Shown here: piece after piece, positions 1-6,570 of the stretch
Numbering within the stretch: the first letter of the stretch is position 1
How the letters are laid out: each line of letters opens with the position of its first letter
Assembly (NCBI GenBank): GCA_017624645.1
Contig: JAGAMQ010000147.1
Coordinates: 1-9,025 of the forward strand
Direction: 5' to 3'
From: Oscillospiraceae bacterium
GTDB taxonomy: Bacteria > Bacillota > Clostridia > Oscillospirales > Oscillospiraceae
DNA: 9,025 bases
Made by a program: the position numbers and the translations under genes
Notes under the pieces: model-generated
What the model saw: the letters and a program-made list of their open reading frames with translations, nothing else
Databases searched by the model: none
What the model was told of the DNA's origin: nothing

Positions 1-2347
1 CCCAATCAAAGAGCCGGTGCAGGGCAAAGAACACCGTAGGTGTCATCACCAGCACTGCCAGAAGCACCAGACGGGATTCCATGCGAGTGATCCGCAGGTA
101 TCCCAACACCGGCGGCAGGACAAAAAACGCACCCACCACACATACTGCCATTGCCCACCATACCGCCTTACGCATGGGGGTAAAGGGGCGGCATACCCGC
201 AGCAGCACCAGAAGCCCCACACAACACAGGATCGCGGTGGTAATGGTTTGTCCGTCCTCAAAGGGCAGCCGGAACGCTGCCATAAAGGCCTGTGCCGTCA
301 GCACCACCGCCACGGAAGTCAAGCCTGCCGGAAACGCCTTGCGCAAAGCCCCGGACAGGAAATGTCCGCTGAAACGGGCATAATTGGGTTCCATGGCAAG
401 GAAAAAGCCGGGGATCCCAATGGTCAGCGCCGCGACAATGCTCAAATGGAAGGATTCCAAGGGGAACTGCAGTCCCGTGGCAAGGGTCAAAAGGGCCAGC
501 CCCAAGGAGAAAATGTTCTTTACCAAAAACAGGGTGGCGGCTCTTTGGATGTTGTTAATGACCCGTCTGCCTTCCCCCACGATTCCGGGCATGGCGGCAA
601 AATCCGAATCCAGCAGCACCAGCTTCGCCACCTGTGATGCCGCCTGTGCCCCGCTGGCCATGGCGATGCCGCAGTCCGCGGCTTTCATGGCAAGGACATC
701 GTTGACGCCGTCACCGGTCATGCCTACGGTATGTCCCAAGCCCTGCAATGCCAGCACAAGCTGCTTTTTCCGTTCCGGGGTCACTCTGCCGAAGACGGTG
801 TACTCCGTGGCCGCCCGGCGCACCTGCTCGTCATTTTCCAAAGTGGAAACATCAATATATTTGTCCGTTTCCGGGATTCCCGCCTTAGCGGCGATCTGGG
901 CAACGGTCCGGGGATTGTCGCCGGAAATCACCTTGACGGCGACCCCCTGCTGTGCAAAATAAGAAAACGTTTCCGCTGCCTGAGGACGCAGCCGGTTGCT
1001 CAGCACCAGCAGTGCCAGGGGCTCCAGCAATTCACAGTCAAGACCTGCCAGATCCGGCTCATCGCCGTAACGCGCCACCAAAAGCACACGGCAGCCGGCA
1101 TCGATCCAAGGCTGTGCCTGCGCCTGTATCAGTCCATAGCGCTCCCGGAGCAGAAGCTCCGGCGCACCTGCCACAAAAGCCCCCTCCCCGGCAAACACGG
1201 CAGCCTGCCACTTGGTTTCGGATCGGAAAGGATAATAGGAAAGCCGCTGCCATCCCCCTTCTCCCCGGAACAGCGCTTGTAGCGCCGCGGCCGTATCGTT
1301 TTCCGGCTCCTCCTGCCCATACATGGCCGTCAGAACCGCTTCCAGGTATTCGGGAGGATCCTGTGTCAGGGGCACTACCTGCTCCAGCTCCATCTTCGGC
1401 TCTGTGATGGTGCCGGTCTTGTCCACGCACAAAACATCCACCCGTGCCAAGGTCTCAATGCAGTTCATGTCCTGCACCAGCACCCGGCCCTTGGTCAGCT
1501 TCAGTGCTGATGCTGCCATGGCAATGCTGGTCAGCAGATAAAGGCCCTCGGGGATCATGCCCACAAGGGCAGCCACCGTTGCCTCCACACTTTGCCGCAG
1601 CTGAGAGCCGGTACTTGCCATCTGATTGAGAAACAGCAAAATTCCCACAGGGATCAGCGCAAACCCGATAAATTGGATCAGCTTTTGAAGAGAGCGCATC
1701 ATCTCCGACTTTGCCGCCTTGGGATCCCGTTTTGCCTCATAGGCCAGCCGGGCTGCGTAGGCTTCGTCACCCACCCGGGTCAGCTGGGCACGGCAGCGGC
1801 CTGCCACCACAAAGCTTCCGGACAGCAGAGCAGCACCTTCCCCCTTGGAAATGGCATCCGCCTCACCGGTGAGCAGCGCTTCGTTGACCTGCACAGAGCC
1901 GGTGCGTACCACCGCGTCAGCACAGATCTGATCCCCCGGCCCCAATAAAATGATATCGTCCCGGACCAGCAGCTCCGGACGCAGCGAAAACACCTCTGAA
2001 CCCCGGCACACCGTTACCGGCTTTTGCGCCACCAGGGTCAGCTTGTCCACCGCCCGTTTGGCGCGGATCTCCTGCACACAGCCAATGACCGTATTGACTA
2101 TGACCACGCCCATAAAGGTCAGGTTCAGCACCGACGAGCCTACCAGCAGCATCAGCACCGCCATGACCACAAACACCATATTGAAAAAGGTCAGACAATT
2201 TTCCCGGAGGATCTCCTTTTCCGATCTGCCTGAATTTTGCCGAAGCTGATTGCCTAAGCCTGCCTGCAGGCGCTGTTTCGCCTGCTCAGGAGTAAGACCC
2301 TGCTCCGGATCCGGTATCAACACCGGCAGTTGCGTTGCTTGCTCCAT
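1..2347 (-). CDS. P-type cation-transporting ATPase, CtpE/Exp7-like (3' end outside window)
   Basis: An integral-membrane ion pump that couples ATP hydrolysis to cation movement. 782 residues are visible and the frame is open to the left edge; the family is about 780-800 residues long, so only a short C-terminus is probably missing. Visible in order: an N-terminal cation-ATPase segment (GLTPEQAKQRL); membrane helices near residues 50-95; an actuator loop with TGEAD at 160-164 (E162; canonical TGES has Ser where this has Ala); the M4 motif GMIPEGL with P266/E267; the phosphorylation site DKTGT at 309-313 (Asp codon 1421-1423); a nucleotide-binding region with AGAPE; the hinge TGDGVND at 544-550; then C-terminal membrane helices to the edge. 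No N-terminal heavy-metal-binding domain is present. GMIPEGLYLLTS, and GEGRRVINNI after the hinge, match mycobacterial CtpE (linked to calcium uptake) and pneumococcal Exp7 rather than SERCA-, copper- or Kdp-type pumps. The ion is not determinable here. The ATG has an AAGGAG site 6 nt upstream (2354-2359) that overlaps the thiN stop codon, so the two genes are probably cotranscribed. Confidence 0.93.
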   Translation of the reverse strand, partial: MEQATQLPVLIPDPEQGLTPEQAKQRLQAGLGNQLRQNSGRSEKEILRENCLTFFNMVFVVMAVLMLLVGSSVLNLTFMGVVIVNTVIGCVQEIRAKRAVDKLTLVAQKPVTVCRGSEVFSLRPELLVRDDIILLGPGDQICADAVVRTGSVQVNEALLTGEADAISKGEGAALLSGSFVVAGRCRAQLTRVGDEAYAARLAYEAKRDPKAAKSEMMRSLQKLIQFIGFALIPVGILLFLNQMASTGSQLRQSVEATVAALVGMIPEGLYLLTSIAMAASALKLTKGRVLVQDMNCIETLARVDVLCVDKTGTITEPKMELEQVVPLTQDPPEYLEAVLTAMYGQEEPENDTAAALQALFRGEGGWQRLSYYPFRSETKWQAAVFAGEGAFVAGAPELLLRERYGLIQAQAQPWIDAGCRVLLVARYGDEPDLAGLDCELLEPLALLVLSNRLRPQAAETFSYFAQQGVAVKVISGDNPRTVAQIAAKAGIPETDKYIDVSTLENDEQVRRAATEYTVFGRVTPERKKQLVLALQGLGHTVGMTGDGVNDVLAMKAADCGIAMASGAQAASQVAKLVLLDSDFAAMPGIVGEGRRVINNIQRAATLFLVKNIFSLGLALLTLATGLQFPLESFHLSIVAALTIGIPGFFLAMEPNYARFSGHFLSGALRKAFPAGLTSVAVVLTAQAFMAAFRLPFEDGQTITTAILCCVGLLVLLRVCRPFTPMRKAVWWAMAVCVVGAFFVLPPVLGYLRITRMESRLVLLAVLVMTPTVFFALHRLFDW

Positions 2348-2357
2348 GGATCTCTCC

Positions 2358-2984
2358 TTATCCGCAGATGCCGTTTTCCCGATCGTAGAAAATGAGAAGA
2401 CTGCCGTCTTCCACTCGGACCAAGGCTTTTTTGCCCACAAAGTGGTTGCTTACCCCCAAGGGAAACCCCGGCTCCAGAGTGCCGTTTTCCAAAGGGTATT
2501 GCAGGCCCTTAAGGGTCACACCCTTTGCCGCCGGTCCCATGCAGAACACCGACAGGATCCCTGTGGCGGTTTCCGGGAAGGGGATCTGTCCGTTTTTCAA
2601 CACCGTGACCACATGGTTTCTGCCAATAAGCCACCCCCGGACGCCGTGGTCTGCCAAAAACTGGAGGGTTTGATAATTGGCAACGGTATGATCCAGCCGG
2701 GGACCGTCCAAAGCGCCATAGAAAAAGAAACGCTCACAACCCATTTTCAAGCCGTGGCGCACCGCCAGCATGGCATCGGTATCGTCCTTTTCCACTGGAA
2801 ATACCGCCGCATCCTCGGGAGTATAGCCCAAAGAATCAAAGTCTCCCAGCACACAGGAGGGCGTGATCCCCAGCTTTTTTACATGGTCATACCCGCCGTC
2901 GGCGGCGATGATATAGGCATCCGGGGCAATGGGCGCAGCAAGGCCCTCAAATTCCCCGGCACAAAAGATCACACACTCTGCCAT
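2358..2984 (-). CDS. thiN: Thiamine pyrophosphokinase (thiamine diphosphokinase)
   Basis: A cytosolic enzyme transferring pyrophosphate from ATP to thiamine, giving the cofactor thiamine pyrophosphate (EC 2.7.6.2). At 208 residues it has the usual length for bacterial ThiN. Visible motifs: the N-terminal AADGGYDH; GDFDS at 47-51, a metal/nucleotide-binding acidic signature of the family; KDDTDAMLA at 66-74; and DGPRLDHTVANY at 93-104, equivalent to the usual GGRxDHxxxN. The C-terminal beta-rich thiamine-binding domain carries GVSN at 177-180, where relatives usually have GLSN. The frame stays open to an ATG at 3167, but the extra 61 residues would be translated repeat sequence. The ATG at 2984 has a strong GAAGGAG site 5 nt upstream and gives the family N-terminus, so I chose it. 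The gene lies 10 nt before the cation ATPase and is probably in its operon. I recognise no TPP riboswitch upstream, consistent with a salvage/activation enzyme rather than a biosynthetic operon. Confidence 0.95.
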   Translation of the reverse strand: MAECVIFCAGEFEGLAAPIAPDAYIIAADGGYDHVKKLGITPSCVLGDFDSLGYTPEDAAVFPVEKDDTDAMLAVRHGLKMGCERFFFYGALDGPRLDHTVANYQTLQFLADHGVRGWLIGRNHVVTVLKNGQIPFPETATGILSVFCMGPAAKGVTLKGLQYPLENGTLEPGFPLGVSNHFVGKKALVRVEDGSLLIFYDRENGICG

Positions 2985-2989
2985 AAATT

Positions 2990-2996
2990 CTCCTTC
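2990..2996 (-). promoter_or_regulatory. Ribosome binding site of thiN
   Basis: On the minus strand this reads GAAGGAG and lies 5 nt before the ATG at 2984. It decides the thiN start against the longer reading that begins inside the upstream repeat at 3167. Confidence 0.88.
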
Positions 2997-3031
2997 AACT
3001 TCCGGTTTATCAAGTAGTTTACAATCCTGCA

Positions 3032-3186
3032 CCAGCCAAAGGCTCCCCTTGTCAGGGGAGCTGGCGAAAATCTTTGATTTTCGTCTGAGGGGTAGTGAAT
3101 ATTGCAATTTGGGATGCAATCGGAACGTTCTCTCTCCCTCAGTCAGCTGCGCTGACAGCTCCCTCATCAGAGGGAGCCTTTGTTGG
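3032..3186. repeat. MITE-like intergenic palindromic repeat (about 155 bp) with imperfect terminal inverted repeats
   Basis: The left end reads CCAGCCAAAGGCTCCCC. The right end, read on the minus strand, is CCAACAAAGGCTCCCTC, so the element has imperfect terminal inverted repeats. Each arm contains two hairpins. Left: an 8-bp stem GCTCCCCT/AGGGGAGC (3042-3061, loop TGTC) and an 8-bp stem CGAAAATC/GATTTTCG (3065-3083, loop TTT). Right: a 6-bp stem GTCAGC/GCTGAC (3142-3156) and an 8-bp stem GCTCCCTC/GAGGGAGC (3158-3177, loop ATCA). Inner flanks CTGAGGGG (3085-3092) and CCCTCAG (3136-3142) are also complementary. The two inner hairpins differ completely in sequence, yet both are perfect stems. 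At each end the outward-facing hairpin is followed by CTTTG, giving a weak terminator-like look. I recall similar AAAGGCTCCCT elements being dispersed between genes in gut Clostridia; this is memory, not a search. The element fills most of the 234-bp gap between the lipid kinase gene and thiN. The remaining 32 and 47 nt flanks show no convincing promoter. Confidence 0.8.
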
Positions 3187-3218
3187 TGCGTAATTCAAAC
3201 TGCTCCATAAATTGGAAT

Positions 3219-4145
3219 TTATCTGCTCATTGCCGGCTCTTTCCGGAAGGAAAGCTCCTTGGGGAAGAAGAACCGCAGCTTCTCTTCGGCGATCCGGAAC
3301 TCCACCTCCCGGGCGGTGCGCAGCTCTCCGTCCAGATTGATGGGGGTAGGACCGTCGCACAAGATCCGCACCCGGCCCGTGCGGAAATGCCGCACCAGCG
3401 CCGGAAGCTCCCCATATTTGCCGTCTTTATACTTGCCGATGACCTCCAGCACCTTCCACCGGGAGACCTTTTTCACCAGCAGCACATCCATGAGGCCGTC
3501 CGTGGGGTCGGCATCGGGCACCGGATTGAAGCCTCCGCCGTAGAATCTGCCGTTGCAGGCGCAGATCAGGGTAAATTCCTCGTCCAGCCGCTGTCCGTCG
3601 ATCTCCACCACATAATGCTCCGACACGCCCCGGATGGTGTTGATTACCGCCGACACCGCATAGGCACGAAAGCCGGTAAGCAAAGGCAGGCGCTTGTAAT
3701 TTGCCACATCTGTGCCGATCCGGGCATCCAGTCCCACGGAGCAGATGTTCAGACTGTAGTCATCGTTGCAGCGGATGAGATCCACCGTCTCCTCCCGGCA
3801 ATCCAGCAGCCGGGTAAGATCCCGAAAGGCATTGGGGTCGTCAAAAAGCTTCACAAAATCGTTGCCGCTGCCCCCGGAGAAAACCGTCACTGCCGCATTG
3901 GGGAAGCCGGCAGCACCGGCGGCCACCTCGTTGAGGGTGCCGTCGCCGCCGCAGGCGTACAGGCGCACTTCCTCTGCGGACTGCGCCGCCTCCCGGGCAA
4001 GCCGGGTACAGTCCCCGGGGCATTGGGATACGGCGATCTTGTAGTTGAGACCTCTTTCTGCACAGATGGTGGAGATGGTTTTTGTATATTCCTTTGTCCG
4101 GTCACGGCTGCCCGCAGCGGGATTGATAATGAAAAGATGCTTCAT
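3219..4145 (-). CDS. Diacylglycerol kinase-family lipid kinase (DagK/YegS/BmrU type)
   Basis: A cytosolic, membrane-associated lipid kinase of 308 residues, typical for the family. The expected reaction is ATP-dependent phosphorylation of diacylglycerol to phosphatidic acid, returning it to phospholipid synthesis; the substrate is inferred, since relatives also act on other lipids. The N-terminal catalytic domain starts with IINPAAGS (6-13) and has the nucleotide-binding GGDGTLNEV at 66-74. SGGSGNDF at 90-97 takes the place of the usual PxGTxNDF, so the Pro and Thr are replaced while Asn-Asp are kept. The second, beta-sandwich domain carries NGRFYGGGFNPVPDADPTDG (198-217) and NLDGELR (270-276), with the Asp/Glu that complete the active site. 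The start codon lies only 2 nt after the stop of the upstream methyltransferase gene (TAACCATG). The upstream site is just purine-rich (GAGAAAG), so translation is probably coupled to that gene. No terminator is obvious after the stop; the palindromic repeat begins about 30 nt downstream. Confidence 0.9.
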   Translation of the reverse strand: MKHLFIINPAAGSRDRTKEYTKTISTICAERGLNYKIAVSQCPGDCTRLAREAAQSAEEVRLYACGGDGTLNEVAAGAAGFPNAAVTVFSGGSGNDFVKLFDDPNAFRDLTRLLDCREETVDLIRCNDDYSLNICSVGLDARIGTDVANYKRLPLLTGFRAYAVSAVINTIRGVSEHYVVEIDGQRLDEEFTLICACNGRFYGGGFNPVPDADPTDGLMDVLLVKKVSRWKVLEVIGKYKDGKYGELPALVRHFRTGRVRILCDGPTPINLDGELRTAREVEFRIAEEKLRFFFPKELSFRKEPAMSR

Positions 4146-4147
4146 GG

Positions 4148-5284
4148 TTACTTTCTCTTTCTTTGTTGGGGTTCGGTGAACATATAGTAGTCACACTTGA
4201 TCATGCCGTTGTAGAGCTTGCGCTTTTTGTTGGCACGGCGACCAAAATAATGTTCAAACTCCGGCTCGGAGGTAATGACGAACTTCTTCCAACCATCGGC
4301 GTACTTAAGATGCCGTCCCAAGGCGCTGTACAGCCGCTGGGCGCTTTGCTGCTCCATCATCCGCTGTCCGTAGGGCGGGTTACATACCAGAAGTCCCGTA
4401 TCCGTAGGCAGGCTCATTTTTGTGGCATCCCCATCCTTAAAGGTAATGAGACCTGCCACCCCCGCTTTCCGGGCGTTTGCCATGGAAAGAGAGATGCATT
4501 TGGGATCGTTGTCAGAGCCGAGAATCCGGTAATTACCATGGAACTGCTTGTCCTTGGCCTCCTGCCGCAGCCGGGTGAACACATCCTCCCCCACCCAGTC
4601 AAACTGCTCCGCCGCAAAGCGCCGGTTCAGTCCCGGTGCCTGATTTTTGGCAATGAGCGCCGCCTCGATGGGAATGGTGCCCGAGCCGCAGAAGGGATCC
4701 CAGAAAAACTCTCTGCCCCGATACCGGGTCAGGATCACCATGGCTGCCGCCAAAGTTTCCCGTAGGGGCGCTTCGTTGCCCACCGCCCGGTAGCCCCGCT
4801 TATGCAGACCGGCTCCGGAGGTATCCAGATACAGGCTCACCCGGTCATTCATGATGGCAAACTGGAGCTGATGCTTAGCCCCGGTCTCGGGCAGCCAGGA
4901 AATACCGTATTTTTCCCCCAGCCGGCGGGACACCGCCTTCTTCACAATGGCCTGACAGTCCGGCACGCTCATGAGCTGGCTGTTCAGACAGTGACCCTTT
5001 ACCGGGAAAGCGCCGTCCTTGGGAATAAAGTCCTCCCAGTGCACGGCATAGGTGCCTTGAAACAACTCCTCAAAGCTCACAGCGGAAAACTCTGCCAGCA
5101 GCAAGAGCACCCGTTCTCCGGTGCGCAGCCACAGGTTTGCCTTGGCAAGGGCTTCCACATCACCGGAAAACAGCACTCTGCCGTTTTCCACCTGTACATC
5201 CTTCATATCCAGCCGCCGCAGCTCGTCTCCCACAAGGCCCTCCAGTCCAAACAGACAGGGTACGGCAAATCGCAAATCCGTCAT
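4148..5284 (-). CDS. THUMP-domain class I SAM-dependent RNA methyltransferase (RlmL N-domain / YpsC-like, putative 23S rRNA m2G methyltransferase)
   Basis: A cytosolic RNA-modifying enzyme of 378 residues, matching single-domain YpsC proteins of Firmicutes and the N-terminal half of E. coli RlmKL, which makes m2G2445 in 23S rRNA. An N-terminal ferredoxin-like segment (FGLEGLVGDEL, 12-22) and a THUMP RNA-binding domain (roughly 45-155) precede LHKRGYR (160-166). The Rossmann-fold catalytic domain has SAM motif I DPFCGSG at 196-202, an acidic SDND region at 257-260 and the N6/N2-methyltransferase signature NPPYG at 302-306. The C-terminus is basic (RKRK). A GTG at 5299 would overlap the queH stop and add five residues. 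The ATG at 5284 is preferred because AGAGG sits 7 nt upstream and the protein then begins at the family's first strand. It is the second gene of the queH operon, 11 nt after queH. The exact target nucleotide is inferred from family. Confidence 0.9.
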   Translation of the reverse strand: MTDLRFAVPCLFGLEGLVGDELRRLDMKDVQVENGRVLFSGDVEALAKANLWLRTGERVLLLLAEFSAVSFEELFQGTYAVHWEDFIPKDGAFPVKGHCLNSQLMSVPDCQAIVKKAVSRRLGEKYGISWLPETGAKHQLQFAIMNDRVSLYLDTSGAGLHKRGYRAVGNEAPLRETLAAAMVILTRYRGREFFWDPFCGSGTIPIEAALIAKNQAPGLNRRFAAEQFDWVGEDVFTRLRQEAKDKQFHGNYRILGSDNDPKCISLSMANARKAGVAGLITFKDGDATKMSLPTDTGLLVCNPPYGQRMMEQQSAQRLYSALGRHLKYADGWKKFVITSEPEFEHYFGRRANKKRKLYNGMIKCDYYMFTEPQQRKRK

Positions 5285-5291
5285 ACTGTAA

Positions 5292-5296
5292 CCTCT
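5292..5296 (-). promoter_or_regulatory. Ribosome binding site of the RlmL-like gene
   Basis: On the minus strand TGAGAGG combines the queH stop codon TGA (5296-5298) with AGAGG, 7 nt before the ATG at 5284. It supports that ATG over the GTG at 5299 and indicates tight coupling to queH. Confidence 0.7.
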
Positions 5297-5841
5297 CACA
5301 AAATAATCTTCTTCGGCTTCAGATACCGCTCCTCCTCGGAGAAAACACAGCCGCAGTATTTCTGCATATAAAAGCCCAGCTCCCGGGCCTTGTCCTGTCC
5401 TGCCCGGAAATAGGGGCGGAAATCCCGGTACAGGAAGCGGACACCGTACTCCGCCGCCGCCCGCTCTGCTACCTCACGCATCAGCTCATGATTCTGATAA
5501 GGGCTGATGAACAGGGAGGAGGTGAAGCTGTCAAAGCCCCCCTCCTTTGCCTGCCGTGCCGTTTCAAACAGACGCATCTCATAGCACTTGACACAGCGGT
5601 GGGAAATATCCTCCGCCACCGTCCGGACAAAGGGCCGCAGGGCGTATTCATCCTTTTCCAGCAGGGGCAAATTGATGGATTGGGCATAGTCACGCACCGT
5701 GTTTCGCCGGGCGCGGTACTCGGTAAAGGGGTGGATGTTGGGATTATACCAGAAGCCGGTGACTTCCAGTTTCTCCCCTTGCAGCACCTCAATACACTGA
5801 TTGGCACAGGGTGCGCAGCAGATATGCAAAAGGGTTTTCAT
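5296..5841 (-). CDS. queH: Epoxyqueuosine reductase QueH
   Basis: Catalyses the last step of queuosine formation, reducing epoxyqueuosine to queuosine at the wobble position (34) of GUN-anticodon tRNAs (Tyr, His, Asn, Asp). It is the iron-sulfur, non-cobalamin alternative to QueG. At 181 residues it has the normal size of the former DUF208 family. Visible motifs: the N-terminal CCAPC at 8-12; YNPNIHPFTEYRAR at 32-45; RCVKCY with C83/C86; SPYQNH around 113-118; RDFRPYFRAG around 139-148; and QKYCGC with C163/C165. The Cys sets CC..C, CxxC and CGC are the conserved metal-cluster residues of the family. Translation starts at the ATG at 5841, with GGGAG 6 nt upstream. The frame is open further upstream, but that stretch contains the promoter and does not look like protein. 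It is the first gene of a leftward operon with its own promoter, divergent from tadA. Confidence 0.95.
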   Translation of the reverse strand: MKTLLHICCAPCANQCIEVLQGEKLEVTGFWYNPNIHPFTEYRARRNTVRDYAQSINLPLLEKDEYALRPFVRTVAEDISHRCVKCYEMRLFETARQAKEGGFDSFTSSLFISPYQNHELMREVAERAAAEYGVRFLYRDFRPYFRAGQDKARELGFYMQKYCGCVFSEEERYLKPKKIIL

Positions 5842-5874
5842 AAACGACTCCCGAAAAAAGCAAATATTTTTACT

Positions 5875-5903
5875 ATTGTACCACCTTTTCCTCCCCATTG
5901 CAA
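5875..5903 (-). promoter_or_regulatory. Sigma-A-type promoter of the queH operon
   Basis: Read on the minus strand, TTGCAA (5898-5903) and TACAAT (5875-5880) are separated by exactly 17 bp, the optimal housekeeping spacing. Transcription would begin near 5868, leaving a leader of about 27 nt before the queH ATG. It points away from the tadA promoter. Predicted from consensus only. Confidence 0.75.
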
Positions 5904-5972
5904 GATACCGCCTTTGTTTCCAACGGGGATCCCGGCAAAATTCGGTTGGGTTTGCGCAGGGAATGTGGTATC
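5904..5972. other. Divergent inter-promoter region with nested inverted repeats
   Basis: The stretch between the two -35 boxes carries GATACC (5904-5909) and its exact complement GGTATC (5967-5972); extending outward gives 8 of 10 matching bases. Inside lie CCAAC (5920-5924) against GTTGG (5945-5949) and a palindrome GGGATCCC (5926-5933). The outer half-sites sit beside the -35 of queH and 6 bp before the -35 of tadA. This could be an operator for a shared regulator or chance; no known operator is recognised. No coding sequence is visible. Confidence 0.3.
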
Positions 5973-5978
5973 CTGCTC

Positions 5979-6007
5979 TTGACGCACCCAAGGACCTGCT
6001 GTATCAT
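5979..6007 (+). promoter_or_regulatory. Sigma-A-type promoter of tadA
   Basis: TTGACG (5979-5984) and TATCAT (6002-6007) are separated by 17 bp. Transcription would start near 6014, giving a short leader of about 23 nt before the tadA ATG. The ATG at 6006 overlaps the -10 box and is therefore not translated. Predicted from consensus only. Confidence 0.78.
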
Positions 6008-6036
6008 GGAGGAAAACAAGCAGTGAGGTGCGCGCC

Positions 6037-6519
6037 ATGGACGAAAGGTATATGGAGGAAGCTTTGTCCCTTGCCCGGGAAGCCGCGGCAGAGGGTGAAG
6101 TGCCGGTGGGCTGTGTCATCGTGTGCCAGGGAAAGATCGTGGGCAGAGGGCGCAACCGTCGGGAAAAAGACAAAACCGCTCTTGGACACGCGGAGCTGGA
6201 AGCCATCAGTGATGCCTGCCGGACCTTGGGAGGCTGGCGGCTGTGGAACTGCGACCTGTATGTGACATTGGAGCCATGCCCCATGTGTGCCGGTGCTATC
6301 ATCAACGCCCGGATCAAACGGGTGGTCTACGGCGCACCGGACGAGAAATACGGCGCCTGCGGCTCCGTTTGTGATTTATTTTCCATGGATTTTAACCATC
6401 ACCCTCAGGTTACCGCCGGTGTCCGGGAAGAGGAAGTCCGGGCACTGATGCAGAAATTTTTCCAGAAGCTGCGGCAGGAGCTGCGGACACGACCCAAATG
6501 GCGGAAGCCGACCCAATAA
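6037..6519 (+). CDS. tadA: tRNA-specific adenosine deaminase TadA
   Basis: A zinc-dependent cytosolic deaminase converting A34 to inosine in the anticodon of tRNA-Arg(ACG), letting one tRNA read three arginine codons; it is generally essential in bacteria. At 160 residues it has the usual length. The catalytic HAE is at 51-53 (H51 zinc ligand, E53 proton shuttle) and PCPMC spans 80-84 (C81 and C84 zinc ligands), followed by AGAIINARIKRVVYG. DEKYGACGS (102-110) matches the conserved TadA loop with the GA(A/C)GS core. The C-terminal helix is basic (LRTRPKWRKP), as expected for tRNA contact. The ATG at 6037 has GAGG (6025-6028) 8 nt upstream. An in-frame GTG at 6028 overlaps that site and is less likely. 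The gene has its own promoter and terminator, so it is probably monocistronic or nearly so. It is divergent from queH, another position-34 modification gene. Confidence 0.96.
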   Translation: MDERYMEEALSLAREAAAEGEVPVGCVIVCQGKIVGRGRNRREKDKTALGHAELEAISDACRTLGGWRLWNCDLYVTLEPCPMCAGAIINARIKRVVYGAPDEKYGACGSVCDLFSMDFNHHPQVTAGVREEEVRALMQKFFQKLRQELRTRPKWRKPTQ

Positions 6520-6525
6520 AGAAAG

Positions 6526-6555
6526 ATGCGGTGCTTCGGCACCGCATTGTTTTTT
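6526..6555 (+). terminator. Rho-independent terminator after tadA
   Basis: A perfect 9-bp stem ATGCGGTGC/GCACCGCAT (6526-6534 with 6539-6547) is closed by a stable TTCG tetraloop and followed by TGTTTTTT (6548-6555). It starts 6 nt after the tadA stop. The spoIIP ribosome binding site begins only 1 nt after the T run, so a spoIIP transcript starting upstream would carry this hairpin in its leader. Confidence 0.93.
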
Positions 6556-6556
6556 C

Positions 6557-6564
6557 AAAGGAGG
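6557..6564 (+). promoter_or_regulatory. Ribosome binding site of spoIIP
   Basis: AAAGGAGG lies 6 nt before the ATG at 6571. It fixes the spoIIP start and excludes the upstream in-frame ATG at 6526, which is inside the terminator stem. Confidence 0.9.
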
Positions 6565-6570
6565 ACGGCT

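Noticed and set aside
2985..3218. TPP riboswitch upstream of thiN
   Set aside because: The region is occupied by the palindromic repeat. I do not see the conserved THI-box segments, and ThiN salvage genes often lack this riboswitch.
3180..4187. Long plus-strand open frame (335 codons) opposite the lipid kinase gene
   Set aside because: It covers the antisense of a well-conserved kinase, begins in the repeat, and shows no family motif; it is an antisense frame.
5842..5991. N-terminal extension of QueH to an upstream ATG at 5991
   Set aside because: The stretch contains the queH promoter, the extra residues do not resemble the family, and GGGAG precedes the ATG at 5841, which gives the conserved N-terminus.
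6006..6026. Six-codon leader ORF (ATG ... TGA) ending in the tadA ribosome binding site
   Set aside because: Its ATG lies in the -10 box of the predicted tadA promoter, so it would not be in the transcript.
6526..6570. Longer SpoIIP start at the ATG at 6526
   Set aside because: That ATG is the first three bases of the terminator stem; the strong AAAGGAGG site serves the ATG at 6571.
6520..6570. SRP (4.5S/6S) RNA gene after tadA, as in Bacillus
   Set aside because: The gap is only 51 nt and is completely filled by the terminator and the spoIIP ribosome binding site.
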